Shown: positions 1 through 32,300 of the stretch, in pieces | Position numbering within the stretch: position 1 is the stretch's first letter | Layout of the letters: each line of letters starts with the position of its first letter | DNA from: Salvator merianae | Lineage: Eukaryota; Chordata; Lepidosauria; Squamata; Teiidae | Reading direction: 5' to 3' | Assembly (NCBI GenBank): GCA_003586115.2 | Contig: QVOM02000057.1 | Coordinates: 7,089,233-7,153,232, forward strand | DNA: 64,000 nt | The notes under the pieces: model-generated | Databases searched by the model: none | What the model was told of the DNA's origin: nothing | The model's input: the letters and a program-made list of their open reading frames with translations, nothing else | Program-made: the position numbers and the translations under genes

Positions 1-21657
<21,657 letters not shown>

Positions 21658-22075
21658 TATATATATTCTTAGCCTTACATTCAGGGCCTATTAATATTGT
21701 CAGCCCCAACAAACCCGCGCTTTTATTTATTTATTTATTTAAAACAGGGCTCCGCCCCTTTCTGAAGACGCGCCCGCCAGCCCGGCGACTACCATAGCGA
21801 GGGGCGGGAAATGTAGATGTAGGTGTCCATTCCAGTGCCTGGCGAAGAAGAAAAAGAAGAATAGGCGGAGCGTTCCAGCTCCGCGCAGCCGTACTTTCCG
21901 ACTCTGACTGCCCGACTGTTGCCCTGCCCCCTACCTGTAGCGCGTGCGTACAAGCTAGCACAAGACCCCTGAGGAATTGGAGTTCAGTGACCCGCGTGGA
22001 CATGCGCAGAATCTCTCAGAGTTTTCTTAGGCCAGATGTTAAGAAAGTTTTTTCTCCTTCCAGTGACCACTGCGC

Positions 22076-22099
22076 TAGGCATGGTGGGAGATGTAGTCC
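22076..22099 (-). promoter_or_regulatory. ZNF143/THAP11-type (SBS) promoter motif
   Basis: The minus strand reads GGACTACATCTCCCACCATGCC, close to the known SBS consensus ACTACAWYTCCCAGCATGC. It lies about 90 bp beyond the GC-rich PI4KB promoter on its upstream side, where such elements often sit in housekeeping promoters. The match is by eye. A weaker half-match (gcgttgtagtc) occurs at about 22702. Similar words also occur in reptile repeats (for example near 7395 and 7665), which lowers confidence. Confidence 0.4.
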
Positions 22100-22879
22100 A
22101 AAAATTATTTTGTTACAAAAAGACTCAGTCACAACGCTAAATTCCTACCGGAACCCTAAAGGCGTAAATAAAATATACAAGCAACTTAGCTGTGGACCCC
22201 GATCTGGGTTTTATATGGCAAGCTGAGTTTTTTTTCTTTTAATCGTATACATGTTTTGCAGCGTGTGGGCATTCAAGAATAAATCGGAGGAGCTACACCA
22301 AACAATAAGATTCCTCCTGGCGGACTTAAACAGGCTTCTAAATGAAATCTGCATGGATTTGTGCAAAAACCACCACTGAAGGATTATCCTCTCTGCTTCG
22401 GATAAACTCGGAATGTTCACGATTTAATCCTCCATCACCATTTGCTGTATTCCATATTTACTATTTTTAAAATCACGTCTGAGTTTCCACGTGTCTTGCA
22501 AGTAAAAATAAAAGGTGGGAAAAAAGCAGTTCAAAAGCGGCTTAAAGGAGGAAGCATGTAACAGCTAGGGTTGCCATCCCGCCTCTAACCCACGTTCCAT
22601 GCACTGTGGAAGTGCCTTTTCCGGCCTTTACGGTGGATTAGAGACGGATCGGCAACTACCTCTTCTAAGCCTGAGCTGCTTTCTTTTTTTTAACCGTATG
22701 GGCGTTGTAGTCAGGCTCCCAGGGCCTCTAGGGGGCACTCAGAGCCCTAGTCAGCCGGGCTCCTTGGGTAAACAGCAGCCTGTGCAGAGGTGGTTTCTGT
22801 ACTGGACTTTTCGCCTAGGAAGGAATATTAGCTATTTCTCTGAGCTTCTGTTCTATTCTATCCATCTCTCTCTTTATCC

Positions 22880-23191
22880 TCACTTGCCGAACAGTCCTTC
22901 TGCGTGTGCGATACGCGGTACCTGCTGAACAGAACCAGGTGCAAACCTCTCTCTGATCTCCTTATTTGCTATTTTGTCTGCCTTGTTCAAAACCACAGTC
23001 TTCTTCATGAAGTACACCATGGGTCTCCAATAATGCAAATAATATTCTACATCCCATCCCACCAAGAGTTTATAAACCTCAATAAATGTTCTCACCGTTT
23101 CACTTCCAGTTCCAGAAGCGCTCATGATCTTCAATGAAAAATTGATTCTATGGTATTTCCTCCTACCCTTAGACTTTGGCTGCGCCCACAC
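22880..23191 (-). other. Unidentified minus-strand ORF (about 100 codons)
   Basis: A frame from about 23191 contains an internal ATG at 23123-23125 and reads MSASGTGSETVRTFIEVYKL, followed by WDVEYYLHYWRP and KKTVVLNKADKIANKEIRER. It is Tyr/Lys-rich and globular-looking. I do not recognise it. There is no obvious promoter, splice partner or poly(A) tail. It may be a retrocopy fragment, a decayed repeat ORF or chance. Confidence 0.2.
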
Positions 23192-24029
23192 AGAACTAAA
23201 AAAAAACCGCAGTTCTAAAGCAGCATCAAGGTGATAGTTGCCACAAGCCAGTGTCCCATCCTGCCCCTAAAATGCATTTCCAAAGGGCACTTCATGGCCT
23301 TTAATGTGCATTAGAAGTGGGATGAGAACCAGAACATCTACATGCTGCCACCTCTCAGCCACATTTTTAAATGCATGCAGGTGCAGCCTGAAATGCTGTT
23401 TTTTATTAAAATCTTGCCAGCACTTCAAGCCTAGACACAGGATTGCCAACTTTTTTTCTGGCTGCTGTTCCTATGCCATTAGTAGTTGTTTGGAACTCAG
23501 ACTTGTATAGAGACTTTCCACCTCTCTTTTTTTAAAAGGTTCACATTTTCATTGCTGAATTTCAAAGGGCTGTTAAAAGGAGAGTGGATCACCTCAGTTC
23601 TCTCCTGCCCTTTCACCCTGCTACAAAAGTAGTTTAGCCAACCAAATACAAGACAAAACCGCCGAGACTGTAAACACCAAATAGTCTTTAATAAAAATAA
23701 ATTAGATTTGAACCAAAAATGGGGTATTTTGTGGGCAGGTGGGCAAAAACAAACCTAGATACATTCACCTTTATCATAGAGATTTATATAATATATATAG
23801 ATATTTATATATATTTATATACTCTGAACACTCTGAACCATTTCTGTAAAAGGTCTTTAGTATAAATGGTGGGTTTTTTTGGTTTGGTTTATGATACTCT
23901 TTTGGAATTCGGGAGGTGCCATGTCATTTCTAAGAAAGTTCCTGTACCTTTAAGAATGAGAATCAAACAAAATTTCATCTGGAGCAGTGCCAGCCACACC
24001 AATCCTTAGCAAATCTTCACAGTGGGAAG

Positions 24030-26221
24030 ATTTTTATTTTCTTGCAAATTCTTAAAGATACACAAGTTCTCCATCAGGACCAGTTATTGTCCTATTTTTT
24101 CACCACGCCTTTGAGACACAGCTGAAGTCCTGAGCTTGTATTCAGGTAAACAAATGTGTGCCATCTCTTTCTCTTGGCAGGGCTCCTGTAACTTTACATG
24201 GTTTCCAGGCCAGGCAAAATCCTCAAATGTGTGTTCTTGCAAGGGGTGAGAATGATGGGCAGAGCCTTTGCATACTTGGGTCTAGGAAGAAGCTCAAAGA
24301 TCTGATGAATTCCCATCTTGACAAGGCATAGGAGCCTTGCGGGTTGGTGAGAGGGGGCAACGTGAATCCTGTGGCATCAAAGTGGTCTCTGAAGGAGCGG
24401 ATGAACCCCCAGGAACAGTTCGATTAATAGAATTCACAAAATATAAAGTGTCGTCCTTCCTGCAGACCTCCTCAACAACCACGGGACAGCCCGACCATCA
24501 ACAGGTTGAGTTCTTTCCAGGCACAGAGCACAGCAAAGGCGAGTTTGCCTGGAGCTGATTTCTATCAATCCTGTCACTGTTAGCAGCAAAAACTTCCATC
24601 AGATAAAAAGGTGGCAACTTTACACAGAAAGGTAACTCCCACTGACTCCCACTAAGAGGCTGCAGAAAGGAAAAGCATGAATTAATCTGAGCTGTCAAAA
24701 GCAAGAGACAAAACATTTCTTTTACAGAAATGAAGATGGGCAATTGAGTTGTCATTATCTGCTTTGAGACTTTTAGCAGTGGATTCAACCATAGATGTTA
24801 GCAAGTGGATTCATTTTATATCCCTTCTACAGAAAACTTCCTTCCCTAACTTCTGCAAGTGACACTCCCATTAAAAGCAGAAGCACAAGAAGGGCTCTAC
24901 TTTTATGATCAGTTGACAACAGGGCTGCCAAAAATCAGACAAACTAATTATCCTAGCCATAGAAAAAGTCTAAGAAAAGCCAAATGTGACTATTTAGTTA
25001 GTTAGCTGGCTGATTTTGGCAACCCTGCTTGACAACCCTTTTTAGTGTAAGAAAGGAGGAGGAAGTAACTTAGGAACCCTCAGCACAGCTAAGGTTGCCA
25101 ACTTATCCTACCCCAAAATTGTTGGGGTGCAGAATTATGACAGTCGTAAAGGCTGCAAGAGCCAGGGCTTGGTGAAAAGTTGGCAAGCTGGTGCAAAGAA
25201 ACAGATTTCAAGACAAGAGTTCCAAGGTGGTTGGAGAACCCTCCCAGAATCCTTTGCAACTTGCAAGGCTTCCTCATCGTCTGGGCGGGTGTTCCTCAGC
25301 ATGTCCTCAACCAAGTTGACACGGGTGTTCAAAATGCGTTCACAGAATATCTGAAAAGCTGGAGTCACGAGATCTGAAACACCGTCTCCCCTCACTCTGT
25401 TTCAAACCCCTCAACTTTCCTGCCTCACACACGAAGCGAATTCGTGTTGCCTCCGCATTATTGTAGCGCTCCACGAGGGAGAGGACTGCAGGACCAACAT
25501 TGCCGGCTTTGGTGTTCCCCTCCCCTGCGACAAGAAACAGACCCCCCTGATTACACCGTGGCAGAATCCACACCCAACATTCCACTGGGAGCATCAGGCC
25601 AACGTGGGTCTAACATGGCGGCTCCAGGAAGTGTCTCCTTTCCTGCTGCCAGTCATTCAAGCTGTGCATCTTCAGGGTATAAGACAGGTCTGGGGAACAG
25701 GACAGAGGTCCAGTGTGGGTGTTTGCTGAAAGAAGAATCCCCCGATTCATGGGGGGGGGTGGGACTTTCCAGTCTCTGCACGGCGCAGCTAGGATCTAAA
25801 AAACAACAGGTCGTCCACGTATCTCACCGCCCTGTCGGAATGTTTTGTGTGCTGTCACAGACCAAGGGCCTACGGATCATCTTCCGCTGCGCACCATGCC
25901 ACTGTGGGAGAGCTGCGTGGATGGGATGGGCCTACAGAGATGTCCAGCGCTTTCAAGGGTGGGAACATCCCCCCACACACACACACCCCAAAATAACAGA
26001 TGCAGTGCTCGACGCTCCTGTTGGAACAGGAATGGGGCGGGGGGTACTTGGAGGGGCTCTCTTGGCCCGGAGTTCAAACCCTGCGCGGTCCTCTCTGTCT
26101 TCTAAAACAGCCCAAGCCGGCGAGGCTGTCGGGAGCAGCGCGGGCGTGGTCAGGGATTCCCTAGTCCTTGAACTTGTCCTTCCGTCTGGGTTCAAGATGC
26201 GGCAGGGCTCGCTGGCTGCTG
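24030..26221 (-). other. ADAMTSL4 3' flank / possible 3'UTR
   Basis: Downstream of the ADAMTSL4 stop I see no confident coding exon. The first clear AATAAA on the minus strand that I noticed is at about 24033 (plus-strand TTTATT in gatttttattttc), so a 3'UTR of up to about 2.2 kb is possible. The stretch includes the exon-like pair at 25240-25524 listed separately, and a plus-strand YY1-like word, AACATGGCGGC, at about 25614. Confidence 0.35.
25240..25524 (-). other. Unidentified exon-like pair (two open segments with a short possible intron)
   Basis: The segment 25434-25524 follows acceptor-like ttcttgtcgcag and reads KAGNVGPAVLSLVERYNNAE. The segment 25240-25350 follows ccagcttttcag and reads IFCERILNTRVNLVEDMLRN then TRPDDEEAL. 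A gap of about 83 bases with a GTGTGTGAGG-like donor lies between them. Codon choice and composition look coding-like, but I do not recognise a family. The second segment lacks a good donor and runs on to a stop. It could be a decayed gene, part of the ADAMTSL4 3'UTR by chance, or a small unannotated gene. Confidence 0.25.
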
Positions 26222-26361
26222 CTACCGGCTGGACCCGACATGGCGTCTCTCCAAGGCGTGCGTGCAGGAGGCGCAGCAAACGGCCTTATAGTACGAGTAG
26301 ACACAAAGGCGGGCCTGCACAATCACGGGGCAGTTGTGATATTTGTCCCGACAGTTTTCAT
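26222..26361 (-). CDS. ADAMTSL4: ADAMTSL4 last coding exon: PLAC-type C-terminus and stop
   Basis: It encodes [20 protein letters not shown], then [13 protein letters not shown] and [12 protein letters not shown], ending with TAG at 26222. The six-cysteine PLAC pattern is intact and matches human ([21 protein letters not shown]). The acceptor is tttctggcag. Confidence 0.97.
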
Positions 26362-29300
26362 CTGCCAGAAAAGAGGAAACGAGAGATTGGAGCAGGGACG
26401 TCAAGGAGAGTAGCGCTTGGGTTTGATACTAGTAAGGATGCTATTAAACCTGACTGGATACTCTGTGCGAATAAATGGATTTAAGAAAACATAACGTGGG
26501 CCTTTGAGAAGGCGCAGGGAGCGGTTTGTGGTATTTCTTGTTGCTGTCAGCAAACCAGAGCACCTGCTGTTGGCCAATATGGCCGGGCTCCTGTTCCTAT
26601 CAAGCCCGGCAAGCAGTGGTGCCCGACCACATCTGGAGATGGGAGCTCTGCTCAGACCGCAAGGAAGGAGTCGGGAAGGGAAGGTTTTCTTACCGAGATC
26701 CGGGAGACACGGCTGGACGTTACAGGGGCGTTTCTTGGCGGGCTTCTGGTCGGGCGGACAGAGGTTGCTCAGAGTTTTGTTCTGCGTTAAGCACTGGACT
26801 TCCCTGACTTGGATTCCTCCCACACAGGATCTGGAGCACTGGCAAGCCAAGAAAGAGGGGTCACCAAAGTGCTGCAAGGAAACCGGCTCACATTCTGCCC
26901 CACGTTCAAGCATTTTGTCGCAAACTCTCAGTTGCGGAGCACGAGCATCGAGCAAAGTCAGGCACCATCCTCCAGCATTCATCCACCATTTTTCTTCTCT
27001 TCTAGGAGTTACGACGTCTGGCTCTAGTTCTGCAGGGAAGAACTCGGCCCACAAAAAGATCCACGCGCCAAACCCACCCAAACTATTGTGCGAGAGGCTA
27101 AATCCAAGCCAAACGGATAAGCTGGGAATATCTCAACGCTTCTGTCTTTCCCTCCCTTCCTCAGCAACAGATGAGGAGTTGCACTGGACCTCACTCAGCT
27201 CACTCATGCGCTCACTCACCGCACTCCAGGCAGTGGAGAACCAGAGGGCCTCGCAGGACGTGCCCACGCAGGGCTGCAGAGACGGCGGCTTCTCGAGGTG
27301 AGTGCACTCGGAGGCCTCCGTCACGTTGAACTCCCCGCCCAGTTTGATGACGCAGATGATGTCACGCCGCTGGGTACCTGTGCCACAGTCTGCTGAGCAC
27401 TGAAAAGTAGGCAGATGTCGTCAATGTGTATCCACAGTGTCACCGGGCAGACCTTGGAGGCCCCCCTCTTGGCAGCTGTGGTGGCGTGCTGCATGGTCTT
27501 CAGAGGAAGCCCGTGAACCGGTCTCAGCAGGGGGAGGGGCTTCCATTCCCTGCCCAATCAAGGTGAGGGAACAGGCGCTGAACGGCTATGGAATGTTCAA
27601 CCGTTTTAGAGAGAGGTTTCCCTCCACCCGTCAATCAAATGGGAACCGCAACCAAGATCCCTGATGTGGGGGAAGCAGAAAGAGGGGAGGCAGGGTGGCT
27701 CGTGAGGTGGGTGGAAAGAAGATGTCGCCCCACAGGGCTGGCACCCCATTACTGCCCGGGCGTTCGCTTAATCCTCCACACGCCACCCAAAAGCTGGCAT
27801 CGCCACCCGTTAGGAGTGAGAGGGAACACGGCCATGCCACTTTCAGGGCAAGACGTTTGGAGACTCCTCCCTTACAGGCCCGCTCCTGAGACACCGTTAG
27901 CTGGAAGCTGTCGGAGGGAACGGCTCCGCAACCTCCCACACCTTAGGGACGGTGCCCGCTGCTTTTAAGCTGCTCACCTGCCCCCACGGTCCCCTGTACC
28001 ACCGGACCACGCGCTGGCACGGGCCCCCGTTGCAGGCCCTCATGTCCGCCGGCTTAGTTCCGGCACAGTTCTCCTCCACCTGCCCGTTGGCGGCGCTGGA
28101 AAGACAGACCACCGACCGGCGCTGGATGCCGGTGCCGCATTCGGCGGAGCACTGCACAGCACGAGGGAGGAGGGGGGAAAAGGAGAAGACTCAAATTCAG
28201 AATTTGGAAATATGTGATCCCGCCCTTGACCCTGTCCCCCCTGTCCCCCGTAAGAAGAAACAGGGAGGGAACAAGACCCAGGGGCATCGTTCAGTACCGT
28301 GCTGCTCCAGTCGCTGTAGAACCAGGTGCGCACACAAGGCCCCATATCGCACGCTTCACTGGTCCTGGGCCGGTGGTTCCCCGGGCAGTCGCTGTCGCTC
28401 AGCAGGTCGCCGTGGTTACTGACGCAGCGAACGTGCCGCGTGCGGTGGCCAGTGCCGCAGAGGACTGAGCACTGGGAAAGGATGGTAGTGAAGGAGAAGC
28501 CGGGGAGAATGTTAGCAAATCCACCCAAAGGCAAAATCCCAGCCTCTTTTTCGTCTCTTTGTATGTGCTCAAATGGAAGCAAAAGGAACTTCTGCCGTCC
28601 CGAGAAAGCTGAAAACTGACCGTATGGATACCTCTGTGTTACTCCCTTGCTTTCCGAACTTTTTTCCCCGGGAATCACCGATTCTGGGATCTTCTGCTCC
28701 CCAGGCAATTTCTCTACCGTGGAGCAATTTAAAACACTTGAGAATTTTTTTAAAAACTCCCCTGCAATACCTCCACGGAATGCCAGGTGGTATCTCTTAA
28801 ATCCTGCTGGACTTTCTGCACTTACCACAACCCGTTAACATTGCTCGGGTCAAAGGTACCCCCCGTAAGATATTGCTAAATGGCCACCGAGTGTGCAAGC
28901 TGCTTGCCAAGCTCCGCGTATGGAACTCAAGCGATGCCATCCACTGAGAATTTGGAAGGGGGAGGGGATAGAGGAGGAGGGGCCTTCACCATCCAGCCAC
29001 CGTGCCTGATATATGGCAACCCTGCAAGTAGTTCCTGAAAAGCAAGTCCACTTCACAGCAACAGTTTCATTTGCTTGCCCAAACATTGCAAGGGCTGGAC
29101 AAGATGATCTTTGGGATCCCCACTAATTCCGCAGTTCTATATGTTATGGTGGGAGGGAGCCAATTCAGGGCTTCTCCAGGCCTTGCAGTATCGGGAGCCA
29201 TGACTGCTGGCCAGCAGCATTTGTAAACAGGCTCGTAAACGAACTGTCCACTTTTTAATTTCTCTCTAGATAGTTTCCAAGCAACCATCCCAAGCTGAGA

Positions 29301-32300
29301 AAAAACACACTGCAGGTGCATTGTTGTTTTGGTGGCAACCGACGGCTCGCACCGGAACCCATTTTGGATAGCAGTCTCCCAGCAGAAGCAGCTACCTCCC
29401 GGTCTCAAATGAGCCTGGATGAATCCTCTGGGTGCAAAATCTGAGGAGGCCCCAAACGGCTCCCGGCCCGCCCGTTTCCACAGCCCCCTTACCGAGCTCC
29501 AGTTGGTGTGCACCTCCCAGTGGCTGCAGACGTGCACCTGACACGTCTGGGTGGCGTTGGGCTTCTCCAGCTGCCCACAGCGCTGAGGGTGAACCATGGT
29601 GCTGCGGTTCGCGTAGATCTGTCGGCAGAGAACCTGGCGGTGCTGGGTGCCTGGGCCACAGGATTTGCTGCAGGCCGACCACTCGCCCACGTCCCAGCTG
29701 CAACGGGCCAGAAAGGGGGACAGCTGACCGGAATCAGAGGGAAGGCTGACTCCACAAGTTGCGGGCCACCCCAAGACCATCTAGTCTAGCCCCTCCTGCC
29801 CCAAGCGGGCAGGAACACAAACCATAGCATCCCCAACAGGCACCTGCTCAGCTCCTGCTCGAACCCCAATTATTGATCACCCATGATGTTATGTCATCAC
29901 TGTACAAGCACAGAGTGTTGGGGATGCTGGAACGCAGGAGGGAAAGCACAACCTAAATGTCCAGTCCGCCCTTATATCTATAGGGGGCATCTGAGAGCGC
30001 TCACTAGGCAGGGCAGGCTTCTGTGTTGCAGGCCTCATCTGAGGTGACCGGCTTGGGAACAAGGTGGCATTTTTCTTCTGTGACTTCTTCCTGGGTGATG
30101 CGAGAGACACACTGGTAAACCGACCGCCAGAAGCCTGGAGACAGAGAGAAGCTGGTAGGTATGCGTGCGTGGCTTAGGGGACCTCAAATAAACAACCTAT
30201 CAGCAGCAGCAAGCCGGTCAGCTTTCCTAAGAAAGTCGAGAATTTTTGGCCCCTACAGTGCAGGCATCAGCTTAAACGAATTTGCTACAAGGTGTGGCAA
30301 TTCCCTCTGCTTCCACAATCAAGAGGGCTTCACATTGTGTCTGAGTCCAACACTTAAGAAACTAAGAGGAGCCTTGCTGGATCAGGCCACAGCCCATCTA
30401 ATCCAGCATCCCATCTCACACAGTGGCCCACCAGTGGCTTCTGGGCATCTCAAGCAGAAGATGAAGGCAAAACCTTCACCTCCTCTGGACTCCCTGCAAA
30501 TGACCCTAAGAGGCATCCTGCCTGTCACTCCAACCTGGAGGTGGGACCGAAGCACCCATTCTAGATAAGGAAATGGGTGCTTATGAAACTAAGGAAGCCC
30601 TGCTGGATCAAGCCATGACCCATCAGAGGCAAAACCTTCACCTGCTCTCAACTCTCTGCAAGTGGCCTCAAGAGGCATCCTGCCTGTCCCTCGGACCTGG
30701 AGGTGGTATTTGGGCATCCATTCTAGTAGCCATTGATACACCTGTCCCCCATGAATTTGTCTAACTCCATAAGAACATAACAGGAGCCCTACTGGATGAG
30801 GCCATGGCCCATCGAATCCAACATCCTGTGTCACAGTGTCCCACCAATTGCTTCTGGGCATCTCAAGCAGACCACAAAGGCAAAACCCTCACCTGCTTGG
30901 GAATGGTCTAGCACATTCCTGCCCGGAAAGGCAGTCATTCTACATGATCTCCAGGCACCCTCTCCTGACTCATGGATCTTAAGCACACCTGAACCAAAGC
31001 AGACGATCTCAGAGGACCTCCTACTGAGGGAAATGGCCAGAGAACTCACGCCCTGCCCCTCCGGGACTCACCCTTCCCACAGCTGGCCGAGCACTCCGTG
31101 TTCCCAATCCGCCTCCAGGAGAAATCGTGCGCCGTTTCCAAGCCGTGCTGGACGGGCGGAGGCGGAGGGGGCAGTGGTGGGACGCGGACGTTCCGCTGCA
31201 GAATTCCGGGGCTCCTCCCGGATTGGCTGGGAGGGGGCGCCAGGGTCTGGCCCCTCCCGTATTGGCTGGGTGGTACCGGAGCGTGGGCCGGGATTAGGTT
31301 CCGTGGGTCTGGACGGCGGTGGCTGGTGGGCAGCTCGACATGGTTGCTGGGCGAGACCAAAGTCAGGGCACCTGGCGGATGCGGGGGGAGAGAGGAAAGG
31401 GTGGGGGTGAGAGACGCGGGCGCCAGTGGCGGTCCTAGCAGAGGCACCCTTGGGTGGACTGGTACTGGCTCCTGTTACAAGACGGGAAAAGGACTCAAAA
31501 TTCGGATTCCCTCTGGCAAGGTTTCCTCACAAACTGGACTAGAGTCGGTAACAGCGGCTCTCCCAAGGTTTGAACCTTGTGTGAATGCCCCCTTGCCCAT
31601 GGACCCCATGTGGAGCACCCCAGAGTTTACTCCTTCCTTCCTTCCTTCCTTCCTTCCTTCCTTCCTTCCTTCCTTCCTTCCTTCCTTCCTTCCTTCCTCA
31701 GTTTCCTTCTTTCCTCACTTTCCCCTCCCTCCTTCCCTATCCTTTCTTTCCATTCCCCCCTCCCTACTAGTTGAACTGCAGCCTGCCAGTCCTCACTGCC
31801 CTCACGACATTTTTGCAAGGGTGGGGGTCCCCTGAGCAGTCACGGTGACCTTCTCAAGGTCAAAGGGAGGCATATGATTTTTCTCATGTCGATCTGGCTC
31901 CCAGACCCACACAGGGTGCCTGAGGATTTGGGAGCAAAAATTAAAAGCAGGACCAGCGATCAGGAGGAAGTCCTGGAAACCTGGTACTGGTCCCTTCCGG
32001 CATGGTGGGTTCCGACGTCCACAGAGCAGGCTTGCTTTTTAATGCCCGGGTGACCCCCGCTCAACGCAAAATTGCTGCTGGAACTAGCAGATGCTTCCCA
32101 GAGGTTCCTTGGCATCGATGAGTGATCCCAGGGGTCCCTCCTAGACCTCAGTGAGACGGGAGATCTTGCTCACCAAATTCCTGTCGGGGGCCACGGGCGT
32201 TGTGCTCGGAGCCTTCTGGCTGGGGCGAGGCCAGGAAGAATTGGTAAGAGACGCCGGGGTTATCTTGCTGGAAGATCATCTGCGGAAGGCGAGAACGGAC

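Larger units (their letters stand above)
21991..24029. other. Intergenic sequence between PI4KB promoter and ADAMTSL4 3' end
   Basis: This holds the SBS-like motif (22076), the unidentified ORF near 23 kb and an AT-rich run of TATA/TATT words at about 23780-23825. A plus-strand AATAAA-bearing stretch lies near 23690. Nothing else could be supported. Confidence 0.5.

Noticed and set aside
25444..26484. Plus-strand 346-codon frame, including a Met start at a YY1-like AACATGGCGGC word
   Set aside because: It overlaps the ADAMTSL4 last exon in antisense. The protein shows no recognisable domain, and no splice or poly(A) support was seen. The YY1-like word is noted only.
31098..31835. Plus-strand 245-codon frame
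   Set aside because: It overlaps the ADAMTSL4 TSR2 exon in antisense and runs through the TTCC microsatellite.
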